Assembly (NCBI RefSeq): GCF_003268395.1
Contig: NZ_LQXQ01000012.1
Coordinates: 1 to 64,000 of the forward strand
DNA from: Acinetobacter sp. CFCC 10889
GTDB lineage: Bacteria > Pseudomonadota > Gammaproteobacteria > Pseudomonadales > Moraxellaceae
DNA length: 64,000 nucleotides
Direction: 5' to 3'
Position 1 is the stretch's first letter. Each line of letters starts with the position of its first letter. This document shows positions 36,480 to 46,455 of the stretch, one piece after another. A program made the position numbers and the translations under genes. The notes under the pieces are model-generated. The model worked only from the letters and a program-made list of their open reading frames with translations. It was not told the DNA's origin and did no database searches.

Positions 36480-39365
36480 ATGTCTGTACAAAGCGAAGCT
36501 CAACTTGAACATGAACTCATACAACAATTGCAACAATTGGGTTATCAGCAAGTTGCAGTGACAGATGAAGCTCAACTACTGAGTAACCTCAAAACTCAAG
36601 TAGAACGTGCCAACGGACTCGCTACTTTCTCACAAAATGAATGGGCACAAGTCCTGAACCATCTCAAAGCAGGCAATAGCTTCAACTGTGCCAAGGTATT
36701 GCGTAATCGCTTTCCTGTGACCTTTGATGATGGTTCAACACAACATATCGATTTCCTGTTTGCTGACCCAAGCAAAAACATTTACCAAGTCACCAACCAG
36801 ATCACGATTGATCATAAAGCCACGAATGGACGTACCAGTCGCTTTGATGTGACCTTACTCATCAATGGTCTGCCTTTGGTGCAAATTGAGCTAAAACGAG
36901 CAGGTGTAGAACTCCCTGAAGCCTTCAACCAAACACAACGCTACGCCAAAGATGCCTATAGTAGTGGTAGTGGACTGTTCAACTATATTCAGCTTTTTGT
37001 GATTAGTAATCGTGACCATACACACTACTACGCCACAGGTACGAGCAATTTCGAGTTTACTTTTCCTTGGGCAGACTTCGACAATCAGCACATCCACAAG
37101 ATAGATGCTTTTGCTGAAGAGTTTCTCAATCTTACGCATATCACCAAAATGCTCACCGAGTACATAGTGGTCTTAGAGGTGGATAAGCGTCTGATGGTGC
37201 TACGCCCATATCAAATCTATGCGGTACAGCAAATCATCCAACGTGTACAAAATTCACAGCAAAACGGCTACATTTGGCACACGACAGGTTCAGGAAAAAC
37301 CCTGACATCCTTCAAAGCAAGTCAGCTCATTATGCGTCTGCCCGAAGTCGAAAAAGTACTGTTTGTGGTGGATCGTAGCGACCTCGACACGCAAACTGTA
37401 CGTGAGTTCAATGCATTCAAAGAAAATAGTGTAGATACCACGAAGAATACAGGGACATTGGTGGCTCAGTTGGGGCAAACACATGACAAGCTCATTGTGA
37501 CCACCCTGCAAAAACTTAATATTGCCATTAGTTCTGACCGTTATGCCGAGCAAATTGGCTACCTCAAAGACAAAAAAGTTGTCATCATTTTTGATGAATG
37601 TCATCGTAGTCAGTTTGGTGATACGCATCGAAATATCAAACGATTCTTCAATCAGGCACAGATGTTTGGCTTTACTGGAACACCTGTTTTCGAGACTAAT
37701 AGCCAAGTCAAAATCGACAAAGCAGCAGTGACGACCAATGCTTTATTTGATGAATGCTTGCATAAATATGTCATTACCGATGCTATTCGTGATGGCAATG
37801 TCTTGCCATTCCAAATTGCCTATTTAGGTAAATATACCAAGAATGGCATTGAACAGAGTGACAACTACGAAGAAGATGTTGAGGGTATAGACACCAAAGA
37901 GTTATTTGACAATCCTGCTCGCTTGGAGATGATCACTCGCTATATTGTCGATAACCACCACATCAAGACAAAAAATAGAACGTTTACCGCAATGTTCTGT
38001 GTTAGCTCAGTAGAAGTACTGACACAGTACTATGATTTATTCAAAAAAGTACAACACGAGAAACAACAACAGGCAGAGGAAAATGGTCAAATTTATAATC
38101 CGCTAACCATTGCCACGATTTTCTCCTTTGCTGCCAATGAAGCGCTACAAGTTGAAGATCAAACAGGCTTGATCGAAGAAGAATCTGCCGACATTCCCAC
38201 AAAGATCAATCAGTCCAATCGAGATAAACTAGACCAATACATCGCAGAGTACAATGCCACGTTTGGGCAGAACTTTAACTCAGGTGAAGAGTTCTATCCC
38301 TACTACCGTGATATTGCGACTCGGGTACGAAAAAAAGAAATCGACATCTTGCTTGTGGTGAATATGTTCTTGACAGGCTTTGACTCGAAGCCACTCAACA
38401 CCTTATATGTGGATAAAAATCTCAAATATCATGGTCTGATTCAAGCCTTTTCACGTACCAACCGTATCTTAAATGCAGATAAGCCGTTTGGGAATATTGT
38501 CTGTTTCCGCAATCTTAAACAAGCCACAGATCAAGCCCTCACGCTATTTTCCAATCGTGCAGAAGCAGAAAAGATCGTACTTATTCCTAGTTTCGAGAGT
38601 ATCAAAGCAAAGTATAATGCTGCTGTCGCAGACTTACTCAGTATTGCACCTGACCCTGACCAAGTGCCGAATACGTTACACACCGAAGAACAACAGTTGG
38701 AATATGTGAAGGCTTTCCGTGAAGTCATGCGTATTAATGCACAATTGGAAAACTTTGTAGAGTATGACCAAGACGATACTTCGCTCAACAAGGCAGAATT
38801 CCAAAAATATACATCACAATATAAGTATCTTTATAACAATGTGCGTATTGTGCAACCAAAAGACAAAGTATCAGTACTGAATGATGTCAATTTCCAATTG
38901 GAACTGATTCATAGAGATACTGTGAATGTGGGCTATATCCTGAATCTGCTGCAAGCAGTAGTCAACCACAAGGATGCTGAGAAGAAACAGCAATATCGCT
39001 CACAGGTTCAAGACATCATCTCAACCAATCACCACTTGTATGACAAACAAGAATTGATCCAAAAGTTTCTTGATGAAAATATCCCACGTATGGCGAATGG
39101 GCAAAGTGTACAAGATGCTTTTGCAGCATTTTGGGATATAGAAAAAGAAAAGGCATTGGATGCGCTTTGTCAGCAAGAAGCCATCAAGCCCGAAGCGTTC
39201 AAGGCGGTTCTAGGTCAGTACGAATACACGAAACGTTTACCAAGTCGTGAAGATGTCAAGGACCTTCCAATCACACGCCCTAAGATTTCAGAACGCAAAA
39301 CCCTCATGAATACACTGGTTCTCAAGACTCGTGGTTTCATCGAGAAATTCTACTCTGGTTTATAA
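36480..39365 (+). CDS. hsdR: Type I RM system, restriction/translocase subunit HsdR
   Basis: 961 residues. The N-terminal nuclease has the PD-(D/E)xK residues Asp123, Glu137 and Lys139 (RFDVTLLING to VQIELKR). Motor motifs: TTGSGKT (268-274), DECH (372-375), GFTGTP near 394 and NMFLTGFDSKPLNTLYVDK near 630. HsdR pumps DNA and cuts at a distance from unmethylated sites. It begins 123 bp after hsdS behind the hairpin, with a weak AG-rich ribosome site. All motifs are intact, so the system is probably active. Confidence 0.97.
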   Translation: MSVQSEAQLEHELIQQLQQLGYQQVAVTDEAQLLSNLKTQVERANGLATFSQNEWAQVLNHLKAGNSFNCAKVLRNRFPVTFDDGSTQHIDFLFADPSKNIYQVTNQITIDHKATNGRTSRFDVTLLINGLPLVQIELKRAGVELPEAFNQTQRYAKDAYSSGSGLFNYIQLFVISNRDHTHYYATGTSNFEFTFPWADFDNQHIHKIDAFAEEFLNLTHITKMLTEYIVVLEVDKRLMVLRPYQIYAVQQIIQRVQNSQQNGYIWHTTGSGKTLTSFKASQLIMRLPEVEKVLFVVDRSDLDTQTVREFNAFKENSVDTTKNTGTLVAQLGQTHDKLIVTTLQKLNIAISSDRYAEQIGYLKDKKVVIIFDECHRSQFGDTHRNIKRFFNQAQMFGFTGTPVFETNSQVKIDKAAVTTNALFDECLHKYVITDAIRDGNVLPFQIAYLGKYTKNGIEQSDNYEEDVEGIDTKELFDNPARLEMITRYIVDNHHIKTKNRTFTAMFCVSSVEVLTQYYDLFKKVQHEKQQQAEENGQIYNPLTIATIFSFAANEALQVEDQTGLIEEESADIPTKINQSNRDKLDQYIAEYNATFGQNFNSGEEFYPYYRDIATRVRKKEIDILLVVNMFLTGFDSKPLNTLYVDKNLKYHGLIQAFSRTNRILNADKPFGNIVCFRNLKQATDQALTLFSNRAEAEKIVLIPSFESIKAKYNAAVADLLSIAPDPDQVPNTLHTEEQQLEYVKAFREVMRINAQLENFVEYDQDDTSLNKAEFQKYTSQYKYLYNNVRIVQPKDKVSVLNDVNFQLELIHRDTVNVGYILNLLQAVVNHKDAEKKQQYRSQVQDIISTNHHLYDKQELIQKFLDENIPRMANGQSVQDAFAAFWDIEKEKALDALCQQEAIKPEAFKAVLGQYEYTKRLPSREDVKDLPITRPKISERKTLMNTLVLKTRGFIEKFYSGL

Positions 39366-39686
39366 GCTAATAAAGAGTGGTCACGCTGAGGAAAAGCTGA
39401 GTCATGGTGCAAGAAATCCAATGTACTGAGCTTATGCCTTAGACCATTCATTTTCTAGCAGAATACCCCACGACATACAAGGACTGAGCCTAGAAGTCCT
39501 GTACTAAACAGTGAATCCAAGAAATATCAAAAATTCCCCAAGCGTTCCATTTTCCACTCGCCATACGTCTCGATGGGATACTTAGATGCTTCATCTCTAA
39601 CGTAGCCCGATTGGAGAAGTGGAGTGCTTGAAAATGGTTATAGGGAGGAAAATAGTTTGGATTATAGGTACTTATTTTTGATTTTA

Positions 39687-39720
39687 GACCACAAGACTAT
39701 TGAGTGGATGGACCACAAGA
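39687..39720. repeat. GACCACAAGA direct repeats near the right attachment site
   Basis: Two identical 10-mers, 24 bp start-to-start; a near match GACCACAAAA lies near the left end at 24785-24794. Arm-type integrase sites are a plausible reading. Confidence 0.5.
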
Positions 39721-39762
39721 TGAACCAAGAAAAGAATGTATTGGAAAACTATAGATAATAAA

Positions 39763-39793
39763 AAACCCCATAAATCTAAGACTTATGAGGTTT
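39763..39793 (-). terminator. Terminator after tRNA-Thr, supplied by the island
   Basis: Stem AAACCCCATAA/TTATGAGGTTT with one wobble in the minus-strand RNA, followed on that strand by T-rich sequence. Confidence 0.75.
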
Positions 39794-39796
39794 AAT

Positions 39797-39874
<78 letters not shown>

Positions 39875-40022
39875 AACGTGACGTGAATTTTACAGAAAAA
39901 TCACGAGATTACAAGCCAAAAAATAAACAATTGAATCGAAAATTTAAATTATTTTTATGGTGATGAGAATTTATACAATTTATTTGTTCTCATCACATTA
40001 AATGTATCAATTAATATACCTC

Positions 40023-40544
40023 TTATAATTTTGCTAAGGTTGCTTGTGCCAAAGGATGCTTAGCTTGCGCTGCTTTTTGTAACCATTGCTGTGCTTGCAA
40101 CTGATCTTGTGCGATGCCTGTGCCTGATTGGTATGCTTGAGCTACTTTAAACTGCGCTTTAGCATCACCTTGATTAGCAGCTTTTAAATACCATTGGAAA
40201 GCTTCAGTTTCATTTTTTGCACCCATCAAACCTAGTTCTGCAATGGTTGCTAAGCGATATTGTGCTTGAGCGTGATTATGTTCAGCCGCTATTTTTAACC
40301 ATTGTTGTGCTAGCTTTTGGTCAGCTTGAACTTCTTCACCATTAAAATATTTCATGCCGACTTGATATTGTGCTTCAACATCACCTTTGTTTGCTGCTGC
40401 TAAGTTCCATGCTAAAGATTGGCAATCATATGATATTTCTTTTGCTGTGGCAGTTGTATTCAATATATTTGAAGGTGTTGAATCTGCAAATGCAACAGTT
40501 TGTATAAAAAGTGCTGCACATAAAACCGTTAGAGACTTTTTCAT
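40023..40544 (-). CDS. Sel1-repeat protein, exported
   Basis: 173 residues from ATG 40544, which starts a signal peptide (MKKSLTVLCAALFIQTVAFA). Four Sel1-like repeats follow from about residue 50, each with the A-x2-G-x-(A/V)-x-A-Q-(Y/F) pattern (NKGDVEAQYQVGMKYFNG, HNHAQAQYRLATIAELG, NQGDAKAQFKVAQAYQSG, KHPLAQATLAKL). Sel1 repeats form alpha-solenoids for protein contacts in the periplasm or membrane. A hairpin lies at 39960-39996. Partner unknown. Confidence 0.85.
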   Translation of the reverse strand: MKKSLTVLCAALFIQTVAFADSTPSNILNTTATAKEISYDCQSLAWNLAAANKGDVEAQYQVGMKYFNGEEVQADQKLAQQWLKIAAEHNHAQAQYRLATIAELGLMGAKNETEAFQWYLKAANQGDAKAQFKVAQAYQSGTGIAQDQLQAQQWLQKAAQAKHPLAQATLAKL

Positions 40545-40900
40545 ATTTTTTCTTCTTTGTGTGATAGTGTTGGCATTATTTTTATCAAAGTCGACTGATT
40601 TTGTAAACATTAAAATTTGAAAATATATAAATATTTTTTGATTATTATTTAATCTATTGTTTTTAAATGATTTTATTTTTAATGTATTGGTAAGATTATA
40701 TTAATAATTACTATTTAATTAATTAGAAAAAATAAATTAATTATTATTTAAAATAATTTTAAATTTTGAATTTAGTTTATTTAAATAAATAACCCGCATT
40801 TATTTGCGGGTTATGTTGGTATTTTAACTACTTAAATAATGCTGGAAATGAAAGAGGGTTTAAAGCTTTTGAATGGTTATATCAAAATAAAAATAAGCAT
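40545..40900. other. Intergenic, AT-rich with one hairpin
   Basis: Very AT-rich. Contains AACCCGCA/TGCGGGTT hairpin at 40791-40812 with no clear T-tract, and no coding frame. Confidence 0.5.
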
Positions 40901-41128
40901 TTATTTACTCCTTAATACTTGATCTAGGTCTTGAGCACATTCTTCCAAGGTGAGTGCCATGTCGATTTGCATTTGTGGCTTAAGCTCATTTGCAAGCTTT
41001 CTCCATTGTTCAATTAAGCGAATAGCTTTTTGTACTTTATGTTTATTAATATCCTTTGCAAGGGTTGGGGTATACCCTCCACGTTTCGCATTTTTGATTT
41101 GTTTGGCAAGGTTAGTGCTGTTATTCAT
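40901..41128 (-). CDS. Small hypothetical protein
   Basis: 75 residues, GGGAG before ATG 41128. Basic N-terminus with helices (KAIRLIEQWRKLANEL), acidic C-terminus. No family recognised; probably cytoplasmic. The following 370 bp up to the CoA-transferase contain no gene. Confidence 0.6.
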   Translation of the reverse strand: MNNSTNLAKQIKNAKRGGYTPTLAKDINKHKVQKAIRLIEQWRKLANELKPQMQIDMALTLEECAQDLDQVLRSK

Positions 41129-41454
41129 TCGAACTCCCGAATACCAGAATCTATGTGTTCCGTCTGCTTTTTTCGATTGTTGATACCGCAGCTTTGATGG
41201 TACGTCTGAATCATTGCATCTTCATGATATTTAATTCTATTTCTATATTTATACTTGGTTGTATGAGTATTCTTTTTGATGCTAAATATTTAGTTTAATC
41301 AATCAAATAGCATTTAATAGTTGATTTTTAGGGCGGGCGTGAGATTGATAGATTTGTATCTATATATTTAATGGAGATGATGTTGAGGTCGATTGTGATC
41401 GTATTTATAGCGACTTGTGTCTGGGTTGTACAAGGAAGTCACTTTACACAAAAA

Positions 41455-41474
41455 AAACGCCCGTGCGGGCGTTT
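41455..41474 (-). terminator. Terminator of the CoA-transferase gene
   Basis: AAACGCCC/GGGCGTTT stem with GTGC loop; A7 on the plus strand gives a T-tract for the minus strand transcript. Confidence 0.9.
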
Positions 41475-41500
41475 CTTATTTCTACAACAGATTTAAAATC

Positions 41501-43021
41501 TTATGCAGATTTCTTCTCTTGAGCTTGTGCAGTCAACATATGACCCGTTTCTTCAAAGTTAGAGTGCCAAGAAAGCGCTTCACGAAGAATATGAGGTGTT
41601 TGACCGCCTTTCTCACATGCACGATCAAAGTAATCGTTCAATGCATCACGGTACATTGGGTGTGCACAGTTGTCGATGACCGCACGAGCACGTTCACGTG
41701 GTGCAAGACCACGTAAGTCAGCAAGACCTTGTTCAGTTACAAGGATGTCAACATCGTGTTCAGCATGGTCGATGTGAGAAGCAAATGGTACAACAGACGA
41801 AATGTCCCCACCTTTTGCGATTGATTTAGTTACGAAGATTGCAAGGTGCGCATTACGTGCGAAGTCACCTGAACCACCGATACCATTCATCATTTTTGTA
41901 CCACATACGTGAGTAGAGTTTACGTTGCCGTAAATATCAAACTCAAGTGCAGTGTTGATGCCGATGATGCCTAAACGACGAACCAATTCTGGGTGGTTTG
42001 AAATTTCTTGTGGGCGTAATACAAGTTTATCTTTGTATTGTTCAAGGTTGTTAAATACTTTTTCGCCATATTTAGCAGAAAGTGTAATTGAAGAACCTGA
42101 AGCAAACTTCATTTTACCTGCATCGATCAATTCAAATGTACAGTCTTGAAGTACTTCTGAATACATGACTAAGTCTTCAAAGTTAGATTCTTTAAGACCT
42201 GTGAGTACTGCATTTGCAATCGAACCAATACCTGCTTGTAAAGGACCTAAGTCTTTTGGTAAACGACCTTCTGCAACTTCTTTTTCAAAGAAAGCGATTA
42301 AGTGGTTTGCAATGCCTTGAGTTTCATCATCTGGTGCAGTCACAGTAGATGGAGAATCATGCAATTCGCTGTTAAATACGATACCAACAATTTTAGATGG
42401 ATCGATATTGATCGCAGCTGTACCAATACGCTCATCCACTTTAGTCAATGGAATAGGTTGACGTGTTGGACGATAAGTAGGGATATAAATATCGTGTAAG
42501 CCTTCGAAAGCAGGGCTTAAGTTAGTGTTGATTTCTACAATCACTTTTTCTGCGAAAATTGCAAAGCTTGCAGAGTTACCGACTGAAGTTGTTGGAATGA
42601 TGCCACCATCTTCAGTGATCGCAACCGCTTCAATCACAGCAACATCAGGCTTTTTCAATTGAAGATTACGCATTTGTTCAACAGTTTCAGACAAATGCTG
42701 ATCGATGAACATTACTTCGCCTTTGTTGATGGCTTTACGTAATGTGTTGTCCACTTGGAAAGGTAGGCGACGAGCAAGTACACCTGCTTCAGTCAATTTC
42801 TTATCAAGATCGTTACCCAGACTTGCGCCTGTGATTAATGTGATTTTTAACGGATTTTTTTCCGCTTGTGCTACAAGTGCTAAAGGTACAGCTTTCGCTT
42901 CACCTGCACGAGTAAAACCACTCATCCCAACAGTCATGCCATCTTGGATAAAGGTAGCAGCTTGTTCTGCGCTCATCACTTTGTTGTGGAGTGATGCTAA
43001 ACGAATACGATCTAAAGACAT
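41501..43021 (-). CDS. Acetyl-CoA hydrolase/succinyl-CoA:acetate CoA-transferase
   Basis: 506 residues, the length of AarC/Cat1-type enzymes. Visible landmarks: N-terminal TVGMSGFTRAGEAKAVP, the GxG loop PLQAGIGSIANAV (about 261-272), the catalytic Glu near 289 in MYSEVLQD, and C-terminal VVPFASHIDHAEHDVDILVTEQGLADLRG in two parts. The enzyme transfers CoA between succinate and acetate (or hydrolyses acetyl-CoA), useful in acetate handling. Monocistronic. Which acyl donors it prefers is not visible. Confidence 0.92.
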   Translation of the reverse strand: MSLDRIRLASLHNKVMSAEQAATFIQDGMTVGMSGFTRAGEAKAVPLALVAQAEKNPLKITLITGASLGNDLDKKLTEAGVLARRLPFQVDNTLRKAINKGEVMFIDQHLSETVEQMRNLQLKKPDVAVIEAVAITEDGGIIPTTSVGNSASFAIFAEKVIVEINTNLSPAFEGLHDIYIPTYRPTRQPIPLTKVDERIGTAAINIDPSKIVGIVFNSELHDSPSTVTAPDDETQGIANHLIAFFEKEVAEGRLPKDLGPLQAGIGSIANAVLTGLKESNFEDLVMYSEVLQDCTFELIDAGKMKFASGSSITLSAKYGEKVFNNLEQYKDKLVLRPQEISNHPELVRRLGIIGINTALEFDIYGNVNSTHVCGTKMMNGIGGSGDFARNAHLAIFVTKSIAKGGDISSVVPFASHIDHAEHDVDILVTEQGLADLRGLAPRERARAVIDNCAHPMYRDALNDYFDRACEKGGQTPHILREALSWHSNFEETGHMLTAQAQEKKSA

Positions 43022-43226
43022 GGTTTACGCTCAATTCTTGTTCAAAACTAGACGGATTGTACCGCCCTCAAACCAAATTGTGCATGCCTCTAATGCTAAG
43101 GTCTAATTTTTTCACTAAATGTGGGTATAAAATTTAGTGATGGGATTTAAGTTGTTATTTCACAAAGAAATAATAGTCGCTGTTTGGAAAATAAACAAAG
43201 CTAAGTGTTTATTTATTCAGCAATAG

Positions 43227-44687
43227 TTAAAAATGATCACTCAAAGTTTGTTTAATTTTCTGAATTGGATTATTTGCGATATTTTCTTCAGGCTCTGGCA
43301 AAGAAATTGGCAGTGAAATAATGGCTTGTAAACCACCTTCAGAACGATTGTGAATCTGTAATTCACCTTGATGAATATCGACAATACGTTTCACAATTGC
43401 CAATCCTAAACCGCTGCCTTGTACGGTTCGTGCAGCATTACCACGTACAAAAGGTTGCATTAAATCATCAATTTGATCTTCAGGAATACCTTCACCATGA
43501 TCAGCAACACTGATTTTAATATGTTCATCTTCTACATAGGCAGCGAGTTCGATGGGTTCTGCACCATAACGTTTTGAGTTATTGATTAAATTACCAATCA
43601 GACGTTTTAATGATAAAGAGCGGGCAGAAATGATCGGAATTTCATGTGGGGTAAAACGAATGTCGAGAGGTTTAAATTGGATCACTAATTCTAACAATAA
43701 ACTATTAATATCAGTATTTTGAAGTTCTTCATCTGAGCCATCTCGCATATAAGAAATAAACTGATTTAAAATCGCATCCATATCTTCAACATCATAAATC
43801 AGACCTTCTTTGAGAAAGTCATCATCAGGCATCATTTCTGCACTTAAACGAATACGTGTTAGTGGTGTACGCAAGTCATGAGAAATCCCTGCAAGCATGA
43901 TTTGACGGTCACGTTCAGTTTGCTCAAGTGTATAGACCATGTGGTTAAATGCTTGGTTTACCTCACGAATTTCTTGCGGTCCATGATTGGTTTCAAGATA
44001 AGGTGCTTTGCCTGTTTTACTATAATGATTGGCAGCATTTTGCAAACGACGTAAAGGTCGATTCAGTTGGCGCACCAAAGTTAGAATAATTGCAGCCGCA
44101 ATCAACGGTACGCCTAAAAACCAACCCAAAATTAGTTCAAGGCTATAATTGGCATAGGTTTTGAGTGGTTCACGTACCCAGTTACCATTCATTTCAGGGG
44201 TTTGTACCCAAATGCGTGGGCTTGGCTTAAATTGGAAATAAACTGTTACATCTTTCATATCCAATTCTTGTGCCAATTGATGTTCGATCTGATTGGTAAA
44301 GAAGTCTGCAATGATCTTGTCTTTGACATTGGGATATTCTTTGGGGTCTGTGACGTATTCAACACCGACCCGTTGTTTCAGCCATTCATCAATATCGAGT
44401 TGAACTTCATCATGATAGATCTGTAAGCGTGGATTATTGACCATTTCCAATTCAACGGCTAAGAAACGAGCATGTTGCTGAATTTCAGGTAAATATAAGG
44501 TTCGCCAAAAAAACCAAAACGACATAAACAAGCTAAAGAACACCACAAATAAAACCAGTATCGTGGTACGCATGGCTGCGGAACGAGGTTTTATTTTGTC
44601 GAGGAAGCGTTCCCAAGGGGTACGTTTCTTTTCTTGATAGGCAGAAAATTCAGAAAAAGCTTGTGGGTCGATTGGGTCTAATTTCAC
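43227..44687 (-). CDS. envZ: EnvZ-type sensor histidine kinase
   Basis: 486 residues. TM1 about 40-62, periplasmic domain to about 182, TM2 about 183-206, HAMP to about 258, then the H-box GISHDLRTPLTR with phospho-acceptor His270, N-box NLINNSKRYG, and G-boxes DHGEGIP and GSGLGLAIV. Partner of OmpR upstream. Its ATG overlaps the stop of the 120-codon gene by four bases (ATGA), so it is translationally coupled to that gene rather than directly to ompR. Confidence 0.95.
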   Translation of the reverse strand: MKLDPIDPQAFSEFSAYQEKKRTPWERFLDKIKPRSAAMRTTILVLFVVFFSLFMSFWFFWRTLYLPEIQQHARFLAVELEMVNNPRLQIYHDEVQLDIDEWLKQRVGVEYVTDPKEYPNVKDKIIADFFTNQIEHQLAQELDMKDVTVYFQFKPSPRIWVQTPEMNGNWVREPLKTYANYSLELILGWFLGVPLIAAAIILTLVRQLNRPLRRLQNAANHYSKTGKAPYLETNHGPQEIREVNQAFNHMVYTLEQTERDRQIMLAGISHDLRTPLTRIRLSAEMMPDDDFLKEGLIYDVEDMDAILNQFISYMRDGSDEELQNTDINSLLLELVIQFKPLDIRFTPHEIPIISARSLSLKRLIGNLINNSKRYGAEPIELAAYVEDEHIKISVADHGEGIPEDQIDDLMQPFVRGNAARTVQGSGLGLAIVKRIVDIHQGELQIHNRSEGGLQAIISLPISLPEPEENIANNPIQKIKQTLSDHF

Positions 44688-45046
44688 AGAGGCATTCCCA
44701 TGCTGTGCAATATTTTGAATGATTTCAGTTTAATGCAAGTGGTATTTATATCAACAGCAAATATGTTCGGCTGTTCTCGTTCAAGCCATTGATGATAATG
44801 AATGGCGATATTGAAATGATTTAAAGTCAAACTCAATACGACTGCAATACCATTGGTAAGAATTAACTTTTTAAATAAAATCAAAGTACTCAGGCAAAGT
44901 AGAACTAAGGAACTGACAAGGAAGACGTGGTCAAATGCGATGCCATAATGATTATTATTTTTTAGAATTGAAAAAAGCATGAGCAAAAAAATACTGACGA
45001 TATTCAAGCGAGAGAATATTGCCAGTATTTTTTGCAATAGATTCAT
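44684..45046 (-). CDS. Small membrane protein between ompR and envZ
   Basis: 120 residues, with three probable membrane helices (about 14-28, 38-56, 62-82) and a hydrophilic C-terminal tail. It starts 21 bp after ompR with a poor ribosome site and ends in an ATGA overlap with envZ. Classical ompR-envZ operons lack such a gene. The family is unknown to me. Position suggests it tunes kinase synthesis or senses with EnvZ. Confidence 0.7.
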   Translation of the reverse strand: MNLLQKILAIFSRLNIVSIFLLMLFSILKNNNHYGIAFDHVFLVSSLVLLCLSTLILFKKLILTNGIAVVLSLTLNHFNIAIHYHQWLEREQPNIFAVDINTTCIKLKSFKILHSMGMPL

Positions 45047-45067
45047 TTTATAGAATCAAACTTGAGC

Positions 45068-45832
45068 TTATTCAGCGCCATCTGGAACAAACACATAACC
45101 TACGCCCCAAACAGTTTGGATGTAGCGGGCACGGGCAGGGTTTTCTTCAATCAAACGGCGTAAACGAGAGACTTGTACATCAATTGAACGCTCCATTGCA
45201 CCCCATTCACGACCACGGGCAAGATTCATTAGCTTGTCACGCGTCAATGGTTCACGTGGATGCTGTACCAAAGCTTTAAGTACGGCAAACTCACCTGTAG
45301 TTAATGTAACAACTTGACCTTCACGGGTTAATGTACGGGTAGACAAATCAAGCGACCAAGGACCAAAAGATACGACTTCGACATTTTGGCTTGGTGCACC
45401 TGGTACTTCACGTACTTGACGGCGCAGTACTGCACGGATACGTGCCAATAGTTCATTTGGATTAAATGGTTTTGGTAAATAGTCATCCGCACCCGCTTCT
45501 AAGCCCGCAATACGGTCAGAATCGCTGCCACGTGCTGTGAGCATGATAATTGGGGTATCAATATTAGATTGACGTAAACGACGACAAATGCTTAAACCGT
45601 CTTCTACAGGAAGCATAAAATCTAAAACAATCAGTGAAAACAGTTCACGTTGTAATAAACGATCCATTTGAGTGGCATCGTGGGCTGTTTTGACCACAAA
45701 GCCTTTATCTTCCAAAAAACGCTGCAAAAGGGTACGTAAACGCACATCATCATCGACAACTAAAATGCGTTCGACACGGTCAGTTTCGTTTTGTACGACA
45801 TCAGTATTTTCAGCAGGTACAACCAAACTCAT
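45068..45832 (-). CDS. ompR: OmpR-type response regulator
   Basis: 254 residues with AAGGGAG before ATG. Receiver domain with acidic pair VVDDD, phospho-acceptor Asp71 in VLDFMLP, and conserved Thr/Lys (MLTARG, PKPFNP). C-terminal winged helix ends RSIDVQVSRLRRLIEENPARARYIQTVWGVGYVF (in two parts). Controls porin and envelope genes with EnvZ; in Acinetobacter it is linked to osmotic and membrane stress and virulence traits. First gene of the three-gene operon. Confidence 0.96.
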   Translation of the reverse strand: MSLVVPAENTDVVQNETDRVERILVVDDDVRLRTLLQRFLEDKGFVVKTAHDATQMDRLLQRELFSLIVLDFMLPVEDGLSICRRLRQSNIDTPIIMLTARGSDSDRIAGLEAGADDYLPKPFNPNELLARIRAVLRRQVREVPGAPSQNVEVVSFGPWSLDLSTRTLTREGQVVTLTTGEFAVLKALVQHPREPLTRDKLMNLARGREWGAMERSIDVQVSRLRRLIEENPARARYIQTVWGVGYVFVPDGAE

Positions 45833-46455
45833 GATGCACTCCCTTAATGTTGTAAATTATAAATATTGGTATATCTCAGTATAATGCCTAAGTTCTTGTT
45901 AAGACTATGTATCAATTTGCTCAAAATTACAATTTTAAGCCCGATTTGAAACCAAATAACAACATCTATCAATCATTATGAGCTTCATTCGTTTATACGT
46001 AAAAAAGTGCTTGATATGCAAATGAAACTTTCATGAATTTGAGTGATTTGGCTAAATTTTATAAAATGTCTACAAAACAGCAGTAAAAGTTGGATTTTTA
46101 CATTTGCTTGAACATTTTTTAACAATGATCAAAAAAATACTTTTTCCAAAAAATACGTTGTAACCCTATTGACTTAATTCACGATTTCTAAAATAAAAAA
46201 CACATCGGCTAGATAGACAGAGGCTTGTAATACAAGGCTTTTACATGATGAAGAACTTTACTAGACTTCAGTGATATATGGGGGCGAAATCTTATTTTTT
46301 CAAGCATGGATTTCCTCATACTGTGAGTGAAAACCCGCTAAATTTGTACTTTTATCATTTTTTTCATTGGAAAATTGCAAAACAGTTGTGGATTTTATGG
46401 TCTTGGTCTTTATAATCACTAACTTTTAGTCCTTATCCTTGTGGAATTAAATACG
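45833..46455. other. Divergent promoter region ompR/tex
   Basis: 620 bp with no convincing gene. Palindrome CTTGTA-A-TACAAG at 46224-46236 is a possible protein-binding site. Confidence 0.45.

Larger units (their letters stand above)
39366..39796. other. Right end of the island, no gene seen
   Basis: 430 bp after hsdR without a convincing frame. Includes two GACCACAAGA repeats (39687-39696, 39711-39720) and the tRNA-Thr terminator hairpin. Probably attP-side sequence with integrase arm sites. Confidence 0.5.
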
